From Rubrivivax gelatinosus IL144 (lineage in GTDB: Bacteria; Pseudomonadota; Gammaproteobacteria; Burkholderiales; Burkholderiaceae_C), in NCBI RefSeq assembly GCF_000284255.1, contig NC_017075.1, positions 4,216,001 through 4,280,000 of the forward strand: a stretch of 64,000 bases of DNA. The letters run 5' to 3'. Under the pieces are notes generated by a model that was not told the DNA's origin, ran no database searches, and saw only the letters and a list, made by a program, of their open reading frames with translations. A program made the translations under genes and the position numbers. Positions within the stretch are counted from its first letter, which is position 1. Each line of letters opens with the position of its first letter. Shown here in pieces: positions 46,213-53,788 of this stretch.

Positions 46213-46438
46213 CCCACCCACCGGCAGCTCCGGCTTCGGCGGTCGGCCCTGCGGGCCGACTGCGCTGCGCTGCTCGGTTTCGCGGTCGCGCGGCCCAACT
46301 CGCTGCGCTCACTGACGTGAGCTCCGCTCAAACAGTCGGCCGCGAGTCAGATCACGAAGCGCGCTCAAGCGCGCCGACCGCGAACCCTGCGCTGCTCGCC
46401 GCCGAAAAGTCGCAGCCGGCGGGTGGGGGGCGGGGCGC
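46213..46438 (+). repeat. 220-bp direct repeat, copy 1
   Basis: A noncoding element between the GGDEF/EAL gene and the lysR-like gene. Its sequence (CCCACC...ACCGGCAGCTCCGG, GGTCGGCCCTGCGGGCCGAC, CGCGGCCCAACTCGCTGCGC, TCACGAAGCGCGCT, GTCGCAGCCGG.GGGTGGGG) recurs almost unchanged and in the same orientation at 49477-49694. It contains several palindromes. No ORF in it is supported. Confidence 0.85.
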
Positions 46439-46461
46439 TCGGCAAGGCCCGTTGTTCGCCG

Positions 46462-47397
46462 TCAGTCGGCTGCGGTGCGCCAGTCCGGCTCGTCGCCCGA
46501 CCAGCGCTCGCGCACGAAGTCGACGAAGCAGCGGACCTTGGGCGACTTGTGCGCGCCGGGCAGATGCAGCGCGTACAGGCTGCTGCCCAGGTTGCCGTGG
46601 GCCTGGTGGTCGGCGAGCACTTGGATCAGGCGGCCCGCGGCCAGATCGTCGTCGACGGCGAAACGCGGCAGCAGCGCGAAGCCCAGGCCGCGCACGGCCA
46701 GGTCGCGCACAGCCTCGCTGCTGTTGACCGAGACGCGTGTCGTCACCGGCACTTCCTGCGTCGCCGCGCCTTCCGTGAAGCGCCACCGCGCGCTGCGGCT
46801 CTTGAAGCCGTAGAACAGGCAAGGCCGGTCGTGCAGATCGGCCGGCGTGGCGACGCCCGCGCCGTGCGCCAGCCCGGGGCTGGCGACGACGGCGTAGTCG
46901 ATGGCGCACAGGCGCTGCGCCACCAGGGGGTCGGGCGGGGTGTCGCACAGCCGCAGCAGCACGTCGACACCCTCTTCCACCGGGTCGACGTGGCGGTCCA
47001 GCAGGCAGAGCTGCAGTTCCACCTCGGGGTATCGCTGCATGAACGCCGGCACCATCGGGACGAGGTGGCGCGTGCCGAAGGCCACCGAGGCGCTGACGGT
47101 CAGCACGCCGCGTGGCTGGCTGCGCAGCGACAGCGTGTCGGCCTGGGTCTGTTCCAGCTCCTGCAGCAGCCGCTGCGCACGTTCGTAGACCTGCGCGCCG
47201 GCTTCGGTGAGCACCAGGCGCCGGGTGCTGCGGTGCATCAGCCGCGTGTCCAGCAGCTCCTCCAGCGCGCGCAGCTGGCGGCTGACCGCGCCCTTGTCCA
47301 GCCCGAGGCCGGCCGCCGCGCCCGAGATGCTGCCCTGCGCCGCGATGTGCGCGAAGGTGATCATCAGCTTGGCTTGCTGGACGGGGGAGTGGGCCAT
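46462..47397 (-). CDS. LysR-family transcriptional regulator
   Basis: 311 residues with an N-terminal winged helix-turn-helix (MITFAHIAAQGSISGAAAGL, KGAVSRQLRALEELL, RLVLTEAGAQVYERA) and a periplasmic-binding-protein-like effector domain. It is divergent from the EamA-family transporter gene with a 99-base gap, the classical arrangement in which the LysR protein controls both. Inducer unknown. Confidence 0.93.
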   Translation of the reverse strand: MAHSPVQQAKLMITFAHIAAQGSISGAAAGLGLDKGAVSRQLRALEELLDTRLMHRSTRRLVLTEAGAQVYERAQRLLQELEQTQADTLSLRSQPRGVLTVSASVAFGTRHLVPMVPAFMQRYPEVELQLCLLDRHVDPVEEGVDVLLRLCDTPPDPLVAQRLCAIDYAVVASPGLAHGAGVATPADLHDRPCLFYGFKSRSARWRFTEGAATQEVPVTTRVSVNSSEAVRDLAVRGLGFALLPRFAVDDDLAAGRLIQVLADHQAHGNLGSSLYALHLPGAHKSPKVRCFVDFVRERWSGDEPDWRTAAD

Positions 47398-47496
47398 GTT
47401 GTCCTGCAGTCAACGATCGTTTGCCGATTAGACCGCTTCCGCCGCATTGGCGGCGTTTCAACAATGGTGGCCTCTCTCCCCATCGAAGGAGCCGCC

Positions 47497-48402
47497 ATGA
47501 CCACCACCGCCGCCCCGCTGGCCGCCGCGCCTGGCGCCACCGCCCCGACGACGCCGCTGCTCTGGCCGGCGGTCTTCATCCTGATGTGGAGCACCGGCTA
47601 CGTGGCCGGCAAGCTGGGCCTGCCCTATGCCGGCCCGTTCACGCTGCTGTTCCTGCGTTTCGGCGTCGCCGCTGCCGTGCTGCTGGTGGTGGCGCTGGCG
47701 ACGCGCGCGCCCTGGCCGCGCACGGCGCGGCAGTGGCTGCACGTCGTCGTTGTCGGCCTGCTGATCCAGGCGCTGCAGTTCTCCGGCCTGTACGCCGGGC
47801 TAGCGCTGGGCGTGTCGGCCGGGGTGTCGGCGGTGATCGTCGGGCTGATGCCGGTCTGCACCGCGCTCGGCGCGGTCGTCTTCCTCGGCGAGCGCATCGG
47901 CCTGCGCCAGGTCATCGGGCTGACGCTGGGACTGGCCGGCGTGGCGCTGGTCGTCGCGCACAAGCTGGGCGGCGGTGGCGGCGTGGCCGGCCATCTGGCC
48001 GTGGGCCTGGCGCTGCTGGGCATCACCGCCGGCACGCTGTACCAGAAGAAGTTCTGCGCCGGCATGGACCTGCGCAGCGGCGGCGCCATCCAGCTCGGCG
48101 CGTCGACGCTGGTCGTCGGCGTGCTGGGCGCCTGGCAGGAAGGGCTGGCAGTGCAGTGGACGCCAGCGCTGGTCGGCGCGTCGCTGTGGCTCAGCCTGGT
48201 GAACTCGATCGGCGCCGTCAGCGTGATGTTCGTGCTGCTGCGCCGCGGCGAGGCCAGCCGGGTGGCGAGCTTGTTCTACCTGATCCCGGCGGTGACGGCC
48301 GTCATGGGCTATGCGGTGCTGGGGGAGACGCTGACGGTGTGGCAGGGGGTGGGCGTCGGGGTGTCGGCGGCGGGGGTGTATCTGGCGACGAGGCGGGAGT
48401 GA
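47497..48402 (+). CDS. EamA-family (DMT) transporter
   Basis: 301 residues with ten predicted membrane helices and two EamA repeats (WPAVFILMWSTGYVAGKLGL; VGVGVSAAGVYLATRR at the end). It belongs to the drug/metabolite transporter superfamily, which exports amino acids and other small metabolites. AAGGAG precedes the ATG. It is likely under the divergent LysR-type regulator. The 3' end is followed closely by a 70-bp repeat. Confidence 0.9.
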   Translation: MTTTAAPLAAAPGATAPTTPLLWPAVFILMWSTGYVAGKLGLPYAGPFTLLFLRFGVAAAVLLVVALATRAPWPRTARQWLHVVVVGLLIQALQFSGLYAGLALGVSAGVSAVIVGLMPVCTALGAVVFLGERIGLRQVIGLTLGLAGVALVVAHKLGGGGGVAGHLAVGLALLGITAGTLYQKKFCAGMDLRSGGAIQLGASTLVVGVLGAWQEGLAVQWTPALVGASLWLSLVNSIGAVSVMFVLLRRGEASRVASLFYLIPAVTAVMGYAVLGETLTVWQGVGVGVSAAGVYLATRRE

Positions 48403-48433
48403 GGCTGTTGCTCGGTCTGGTGTGGTGGGGGTG

Positions 48434-48503
48434 ACCGAACCTCGTCAAACTTCGTGGGCGTTACGCCAACAAGGGGTGAGCGGGCTTAAGTTCGGTGGAT
48501 TGC
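48434..48503 (-). repeat. 70-bp repeat with inverted ends (attC-like), copy 1
   Basis: The element has terminal ACCGAAC and, 49 bases further, GTTCGGT, a perfect inverted pair, then GGATTGC. It is followed on the minus-strand side by a gene stop only four bases away. It matches the element at 49405-49474 at 61 of 70 positions in my hand alignment, with identical ends and a variable middle that keeps a small hairpin (GGCG-TTA-CGCC here). The paired AAC/GTT ends and position after a short gene recall integron attC sites; the inner L-boxes pair poorly. Confidence 0.55.
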
Positions 48504-48507
48504 GCCT

Positions 48508-48933
48508 TTACTGGTCAGCCGCCGGAAAGCAGAGCCAGTCACAACTATCGGCGGCGATGCCGACAGCCTGGAAGTAGAAGTTACCGTTGACGAGCGGCCG
48601 CGCATCGCAAGAGTGCCTGCGCGTGCGCGGATTCCCCTGGAAGAAATCGTAGCCCGCGGCATAGTTTTGCCCTCTCATTACACAGTATCCCAACTTCCGC
48701 TCGAACTCCTTCATCGGAATCTCGATGGAGCACGAATAGACCTGCGGATCACCTTCTCGGACCTGCCCCGAGAATTCATGACGAGGCCGGCCCGCGACAG
48801 GCCCCGTCTCACTCAAGACGCACTTGTCAGGGCTCACCGATTGATATAGATAGACACGCGCCGGCGGAGTTTTGGAAACAGAGACGCAGCCCGTCATCAG
48901 GACGCAAAGAGAAATCGAAACCACGGCTTTCAT
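48508..48933 (-). CDS. Small lipoprotein, probable mobile cassette gene
   Basis: 141 residues. The N-terminus KAVVSISLCVLMTGC is a lipoprotein signal with lipobox LMTGC. The mature part has about seven further cysteines (VYSCSIEIPM, LGYCVMRGQNYAAGYDFFQG, CDWLCF). I recognise no family. GC is visibly lower than in the neighbours and codon use differs, suggesting transfer. The gene lies between two 70-bp repeats with inverted ends and its stop touches one of them, as in an integron gene cassette. GGAG lies nine bases before the ATG. Confidence 0.7.
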   Translation of the reverse strand: MKAVVSISLCVLMTGCVSVSKTPPARVYLYQSVSPDKCVLSETGPVAGRPRHEFSGQVREGDPQVYSCSIEIPMKEFERKLGYCVMRGQNYAAGYDFFQGNPRTRRHSCDARPLVNGNFYFQAVGIAADSCDWLCFPAADQ

Positions 48934-49404
48934 GACGAAAGCTCCATTTTCGCGTTGCCCCCTCAGGGACTTTTATCACAGCCCGCAACTCGTGCCACAA
49001 CCCACGACCGCATAAATCCGACCGCACGCCGGCAGAGTTCCCTAGGATGGGGCTGTAGTCGCGCCAATTCACCGAACCCAAGTCCAGGGAAGGCAGGATT
49101 GACGCCGTAATTCGTTGATTCGTTCATGATCCTTCCCTCGACAAGGCCGTCACCCATGGCGACCGGAATACTACCCAAACATCCGGTCCCTGCTGCTGAT
49201 CTTACCGATCTCATCGCCTCGTCGTAGTTTTCCGAGCGGACGCGCCATATCTAATTCTCTCCCGCCTTGAGGCGCTGCCGGCGTTGATCGCCTTGCACCT
49301 GCGCGCCACGGCACTGGCCGTGCATCCCCCGCGCAACCCGCAGCTAGGCGACCACTCGCCGCCAACGCCCAGTGCTTCTGTCCGGGACGATTCCGCCCTC
49401 GTCG
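48934..49404. other. Lower-GC segment without a supported gene
   Basis: This stretch upstream of the lipoprotein gene contains only short overlapping ORFs (minus strand, 80-85 codons) with no recognisable motif and no convincing ribosome site. If the two 70-bp repeats mark a cassette, this is its 5' part, long for a cassette leader, and may hold the decayed remains of another gene. Confidence 0.4.
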
Positions 49405-49474
49405 GCCGAACCTCGTCAAACGTCATGCGCGTTGTGCCTATAAGGGGTGCGCGGGCTTAAGTTCGGTGGATTGC
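49405..49474 (-). repeat. 70-bp repeat with inverted ends (attC-like), copy 2
   Basis: This is the second copy, in the same orientation as 48434-48503. The ends are GCCGAAC and GTTCGGT followed by GGATTGC. The differences cluster in the middle, where the small hairpin is partly kept with changed bases. It is two bases away from the second copy of the 220-bp repeat, so the two repeat families are linked on this side. Confidence 0.55.
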
Positions 49475-49476
49475 AT

Positions 49477-49694
49477 CCCACCACCGGCAGCTCCGGCGGT
49501 CGGCCCTGCGGGCCGACTACGCTGCGCTGCTCGGTTTCTCGGTCGCGCGGCCCAACTCGCTGCGCTCACTGGCGTGAGCTCCGCTCAAACAGTCGGCCGC
49601 GAGCCAGATCACGAAGCGCGCTATAGCGCGCCGACCGCGAACCCTGCGCTGCTCGCCGCCGAAAAGTCGCAGCCGGTGGGTGGGGGGCGGGCGC
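49477..49694 (+). repeat. 220-bp direct repeat, copy 2
   Basis: Near-identical to 46213-46438 in the same orientation; the main difference is a missing CTTCGG-type hexamer near the left end plus a few substitutions. It separates the cassette-like segment from the ABC-3C genes. The following bases to 49822 show no supported gene. Confidence 0.85.
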
Positions 49695-49822
49695 TGGGCG
49701 GCAGATTTGGCAATGCAGTAAGCAGCGAGAGGCGGGTGACTGCTGTGCGGCGGTTGCGGCCATTCATCTGGCAGGCGTCGAGGTCCGCAATGCAGCCGAA
49801 ACCAGGCGCACAGAGGTTTCCA

Positions 49823-51451
49823 CTAGGTCGCCGCTGTTGGACGACTCGGCCGCCAGTCGTGGATGTAGAGCACAGCACTGTCACTGAGTTGAATGACGCT
49901 CTGCTTTTGCAAAGTCTGAGCAGCCGTCGGCCCATATTTTTGAATCTCATCAAGCGCGATGAACGACTGCTTCTGGATCCTTGCGTACAACCCGATGAGA
50001 TGGGCGACGGAGTCGTTCGAGATGTTCTTGAAGAGCACAGAATCGTGCGCAATGGCCGGAAGGCTGGTTGCCCGGAAGACCGCCATGTCGAACAGCACAA
50101 GCCCAAAGTAGGCTGTCCCAGTGCCGGTGTCCTCGAAAACCTCGAACTTGTAGGTGGAGTCGTCTAGCGACAGACGCGGGCTCTTGCGGTGCTCGCCGAC
50201 GGCTTCGCTGACGATCTCGCGCATCCCATCGTTCACGCTGGTCTCGATCTCGGTGAGGATGCGTTCCTTCACCTCCGCAAGTGCTTCTCTTGCCTTTCGC
50301 AGCGTGTCGACATGCGCTTGCTCGAGTTCGTATCCATCTCTGCTGGCCCGTGCGGTCTGAAGCGACAAAGCAATCTTGTAAACGTGGTCGACCAGCGACC
50401 CGGGCTGTTCGACCGATCCCAACGCTGCCGCGATCTCCGAGTCGATTCCTGCAATACTCAGGTCGATGAGCCTCAACTCCTCTGCCAATTGCTCTTTGGA
50501 CTGCTTCAACTGCTCCTTGAGGATGCGGGCAACGCCGTCATGAAACGCTTCGACCTCGGCGAGCCGTTCGGTGTTGATATCCGGGAAGAACCTTTGGAGA
50601 TCCAGAAAATTGCCGCCATGGAGGGAGCGCTTCCCCCCGAGGTTACGGTCGATCCGCTGAAGGCGCCCGGCCACGGTCATTCGGCGCTGAAGTAAGTCGT
50701 CTTTGCGCTCTTTGAGATCGAGAACCTCTTTGTTGATCACCGCGTTCAGACTTGTCGCGTAGCTGGCCAAGTTTTGACGCACATCTTCAAGATCGCGCTC
50801 AAGACCCGCGATCTGCACCTTTGCCTGCGCGTACCCCGTCCTGGTTACCTTCGGAATGAGCTGCTTGCCTGCCGCGGCCCTGATGACCTTCAGGTCTGTG
50901 TCGGCCGTTCGCGCTGCATCGTCACGTTCTCGAATCGATTCGAACTTGCCGTACGTCTTGATAAGGTTGTCAATGCAATCCTTGTCCTTCTGCTTCGGAA
51001 AAGCGTGAAGCGGTTCGTCAGGAATCAGGTTGGTCTTACCCCAGACACGCAAATGAAGGCCGACGGCGGCGCGGAAAGTTTGGCCCGGCTGCGCGAGGCC
51101 GTACGCGTTCTTCAATAACGCGTTGAACTCGTCCAGCTTTATTGCTTCCAGCACCTTGTAGTCCGCATCGCAGACGTATACGGTTTCTGGCGTGATCGTC
51201 TCGCGCCGGAAACGATGGAGTTCGCCGTCGAACTCGAAGGCGAAGTCATAGTGATGGTGCCCCAACTCAGCCACGACGTCCTCGTTCCATTCCAGCAGTG
51301 TCGAGCCGCCGAATACAAAGTCGACCAGCATCAAAAGCGTGGACTTTCCGATCGAGTTGGTCGCGTTGTCGTCGCCCAGCACGACGTTCAGTCCTGGATG
51401 AAACCTGACAACGCCAGCGCGGAATTTCTCGCAGCGAATTTCACGCAGCAT
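49823..51451 (-). CDS. ABC-3C system ATPase (DUF2326-type, Rad50/SMC-like)
   Basis: 542 residues. N-terminal half-ATPase with Walker A region LGDDNATNSIGKSTLLML. A long coiled-coil-prone middle (about 180-390) and a C-terminal half with FGLVLFDMAVFRAT, LPAIAHDSVLFKNIS (Walker B-like) and FIALDEIQKYG follow. This is the split SMC/Rad50-like ATPase that, in ABC three-component conflict systems, couples sensing of invading nucleoprotein to an effector. It follows a middle-component gene, overlapping its end by eleven bases. ATG 51451 is chosen because an AAGG lies six to seven bases upstream. GC is clearly lower than in the core genes. Confidence 0.85.
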   Translation of the reverse strand: MLREIRCEKFRAGVVRFHPGLNVVLGDDNATNSIGKSTLLMLVDFVFGGSTLLEWNEDVVAELGHHHYDFAFEFDGELHRFRRETITPETVYVCDADYKVLEAIKLDEFNALLKNAYGLAQPGQTFRAAVGLHLRVWGKTNLIPDEPLHAFPKQKDKDCIDNLIKTYGKFESIRERDDAARTADTDLKVIRAAAGKQLIPKVTRTGYAQAKVQIAGLERDLEDVRQNLASYATSLNAVINKEVLDLKERKDDLLQRRMTVAGRLQRIDRNLGGKRSLHGGNFLDLQRFFPDINTERLAEVEAFHDGVARILKEQLKQSKEQLAEELRLIDLSIAGIDSEIAAALGSVEQPGSLVDHVYKIALSLQTARASRDGYELEQAHVDTLRKAREALAEVKERILTEIETSVNDGMREIVSEAVGEHRKSPRLSLDDSTYKFEVFEDTGTGTAYFGLVLFDMAVFRATSLPAIAHDSVLFKNISNDSVAHLIGLYARIQKQSFIALDEIQKYGPTAAQTLQKQSVIQLSDSAVLYIHDWRPSRPTAAT

Positions 51452-51665
51452 AGACAACCTTTTCAGTACCGAAGTCAACGGTCAACCGGTCGAGCAGAAA
51501 CAGGACATCCAGCGCCAGCAAGAACTGGTCAATGCTCTCGAACTGGTCGCCTACCTGCTGGAACAGGTCCGCCAAGCGGGTCGGGTCCGGCCCCGCCTTC
51601 AGCACATGGGTTAGGTGCCCCAACACGGAGGCGGACAACGGTACGACCTTGTTAGGTGTGATCAC
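51441..51665 (-). CDS. ABC-3C system middle component
   Basis: 74 residues, no membrane segment. It begins ITPNKVVPLSASVLGHL and contains FESIDQFLLALDVLFLLDRL followed by a short beta end (LTVDFGTEKVVYAA). This is the pattern of the small middle components (a winged-helix-like 'ALDLL..LG.I' core) that bridge effector and ATPase in ABC three-component systems. It overlaps the upstream effector gene (by four bases) and the downstream ATPase gene, so the three are translationally coupled. The assignment to a numbered middle-component type is not attempted. Confidence 0.75.
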   Translation of the reverse strand: MITPNKVVPLSASVLGHLTHVLKAGPDPTRLADLFQQVGDQFESIDQFLLALDVLFLLDRLTVDFGTEKVVYAA

Positions 51666-52426
51666 TCGAAGACCTCGCAGTTCTGAATGAAAAACGAAGC
51701 CACGGCCTCAGCCGACTCCAGGGTTTGGGCCTTCGCACGGGCGCGGATCCAATCGACCAGGTTGGCAAACACCTGTGACTGCGGCAGGCCTTGACGCTTC
51801 TGCATCAAGTAGAACGCTTTGACCTGGACGAAGATCAGCTCGGAGCATCCGGGGTCGCTGCGCTCAAGCTCCAAGAAGGCAGCCTGGACATGCCGGAAGT
51901 AATCTTCTACTGCATTGCGAACCTTTCGCTTGGTGGGGGGCGGCATCGTCGCGTCCAGCTTGTCATCGACCGCCTTTGGAGTGAACGCCAGCGTTGCGTC
52001 CCCGGTTTCCTCTACTGAAGCGCTGTGCAAGTGAGCAACGACCGCGGCAATCTGTAACTCGAGTGGGTACTGCGAAGCCAGCGACCGTTGGCGCTCTTGC
52101 TGTAGCGCATCGAACTTGATTTGGTACAGGTCGAAGTACTCACCTGCGGTCCGGGGCTTGTCGAACTTCCCGTGGCATTCGACACACAGCGGGATGATGT
52201 TGTCCGGGTCGTTTACGTCAGCACACAGCCTAGGCGAGTTCGCTAACTCGACGACCTCCTCTGGACGTGGGTTCAGCGGGTAGATATGCGCCAGCTCGTA
52301 ACCCTTGTACTGCCGCTGCTTCTTCCGGTAGAAGAGAGGAGCGTCACACAGTGGGCAACGGCTACTTACCTGCGAGAGCAGGGCAGCGATCTCTGCGTTG
52401 TTGTAGTCACGCCTCGTGTTCGTCAC
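51662..52426 (-). CDS. ABC-3C effector with N-terminal HNH nuclease domain
   Basis: 254 residues. Residues 20-105 form an HNH/McrA-like nuclease domain: a zinc-type CPLC near 23, YELAHIYPLNPRP (the first His of the HNH), NIIPLCVECHGKFD (Asn and final His with a second Cys pair). A linker leads to a C-terminal helical domain (NAVEDYFRHVQAAFLELERS, FVQVKAFYLMQKR, VASFFIQNCEVFE). This matches the shared C-terminal domain of ABC-3C effectors. GTG start with GGGAGG four bases upstream. It is predicted to cut DNA when released by the ATPase complex. Confidence 0.82.
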   Translation of the reverse strand: MTNTRRDYNNAEIAALLSQVSSRCPLCDAPLFYRKKQRQYKGYELAHIYPLNPRPEEVVELANSPRLCADVNDPDNIIPLCVECHGKFDKPRTAGEYFDLYQIKFDALQQERQRSLASQYPLELQIAAVVAHLHSASVEETGDATLAFTPKAVDDKLDATMPPPTKRKVRNAVEDYFRHVQAAFLELERSDPGCSELIFVQVKAFYLMQKRQGLPQSQVFANLVDWIRARAKAQTLESAEAVASFFIQNCEVFE

Positions 52427-52602
52427 TCGGCCTCCCTCGTGCTTGAGAGCCGAATGCTCTCGATCTGCTCTTCTGAGTTCGATTTTTGCCGATGTTGAGC
52501 CACGTTACCTCAATTCGCGACCGGAAATGACAGATGCTCGCGGCGGCGGTCAGTCCACCGCCAGCGCTGAAAGCTGTATTCAGCCTGAAGCCGCCACTCG
52601 CC

Positions 52603-53586
52603 TCAGCGCCCCGCCGCCTGATGCTCCCTGCAATACTGCAACCCACCAAACCTCTTCTCGTTGTTCCAGCAAAACTTGCCTTCGGCAAACGAAATCTTGG
52701 CGCCGCAGGTCGCGCAGATGAGTTTGCGGCGCTCGGGCGCGGCGTCCTGAGGCGCAACGTCCGCCGCTAGTGAAGGTACCGGCGCCTGCACCGGCGCAAC
52801 AGGCTCGCGCCGCGGCGCAACAGTCGGCGGTACAGCAGCCCCCACCTCCACCCTCGGCTTCATGAACTCCGGCAGCGCCAGCAGATCGCTCGGCCGGTGC
52901 TGGCGCACCAGCTTGCGGGCGAATTCCTCGATGGTGTCGGCGCCGCGGATGTTCATCAGCGCGCCGACGAAGCGGCCGGGCGTGAACGTCGTGTTCTGCT
53001 GGAACTTCTCGTGCCACGCGCGGAAACCGTCGGCCTTGATGACGTTGCTCGTGTCGAAGGCCTTGGCCGGCGGGCGGTGGGTCAGCGACGACGGGCTGAC
53101 CAGCACGCAGTGTTCGATCTGCGGGGCGCCGCCGTTGCGGCCGCAAATCTCCAGGCGCTCGAACAGCTTGCGCAGCGGGCCTTCGTGGCGGCGGCTCTGC
53201 TCCAGCGGCGACGGGATGCCGAACACTCGTTCGCCGGAATACTCGACCGAGAACTCGCCGTGTTCGTTGATGCGCAGGTTGCCGTTGAAGTTCTTCGTCT
53301 CCAGCAGGTAGACGTAGAGGCTGCGCGTGATGATCAGGTGGTCGATCTGCACCACCTCGCCGTCGACCTGGAAACGCAGGTCGTGCAGCAGCATGCGGTC
53401 GGGGTCGTCCCGCAGGTAGTTGTCGAGGAAGTGCGCCGCATCGCGCTCGCCGGCGATGCCGCGTTTCAGGCGGAACTGCTCGTCACGCAGCCAGTCGCGC
53501 TGGCGGCGGTCCAACAGCGGGGATTTCTGCAAATCCTCGAGCAGTGCGAGCCGCTTCGACTTGTCGTCGGCGGACTTGATCAGCAC
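52603..53586 (-). CDS. NERD-domain protein with C-terminal zinc ribbon
   Basis: 327 residues. A NERD (nuclease-related) domain covers about residues 40-165: RGIAGERDAAHFLDNYL, VDGEVVQIDHLIITRSLYVYLLETK (the Asp and Glu-x-Lys acid-base cluster of PD-(D/E)XK folds). A Pro/Ala-rich linker (about 245-285) leads to a small Cys-rich end (LICATCGAKISFAEGKFCW, YCREHQ). I chose GTG 53586 because of a near-perfect AGGGAGGT six bases upstream. Its 176-base gap to the ABC-3C operon and higher GC leave co-regulation open. NERD proteins are common in defence neighbourhoods, but the function here is unproven. Confidence 0.82.
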   Translation of the reverse strand: MLIKSADDKSKRLALLEDLQKSPLLDRRQRDWLRDEQFRLKRGIAGERDAAHFLDNYLRDDPDRMLLHDLRFQVDGEVVQIDHLIITRSLYVYLLETKNFNGNLRINEHGEFSVEYSGERVFGIPSPLEQSRRHEGPLRKLFERLEICGRNGGAPQIEHCVLVSPSSLTHRPPAKAFDTSNVIKADGFRAWHEKFQQNTTFTPGRFVGALMNIRGADTIEEFARKLVRQHRPSDLLALPEFMKPRVEVGAAVPPTVAPRREPVAPVQAPVPSLAADVAPQDAAPERRKLICATCGAKISFAEGKFCWNNEKRFGGLQYCREHQAAGR

Positions 53587-53736
53587 GCGATGACCTCCCT
53601 GGTCACTTTTGCCAGGGATCATGCCACCGCGTTACGCCCGCATACAAAGCTTCGCCCGCCCGATGCGCGCGAACTGCGGCACACGGGGCGGGCGAATGCG
53701 GGGCTGTTTCGGCGCGGTTTGCGCCAGGTCTAATTC

Positions 53737-53756
53737 GGCCGGCCGGGAGGCCGGCC
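53737..53756 (-). terminator. Hairpin after the TonB-dependent receptor gene
   Basis: Arms GGCCGGCC on both sides of loop GGGA (TCCC on the minus strand) lie 32 bases beyond the receptor stop. Only a short AT-rich GAATTAG follows on the minus strand, so it is a weak intrinsic terminator at best. Confidence 0.4.
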
Positions 53757-53788
53757 CGGCGCCATGGCGGGCGACCGGGCTTCGCGCC

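Noticed and set aside
48827..49426. Four short overlapping minus-strand ORFs upstream of the lipoprotein
   Set aside because: They overlap each other in different frames, show no motif and have no good ribosome site; I could not choose a real one.
48434..49474. Declaring the 70-bp repeats to be true attC sites
   Set aside because: Only the outer 7-base ends pair perfectly. The inner boxes pair poorly and the R core has C where a purine is expected, so I left it as attC-like.
49466..50167. Plus-strand ORF of 233 codons across the 220-bp repeat
   Set aside because: It runs through the noncoding repeat and the antisense of the ABC-3C ATPase gene and has no motif.
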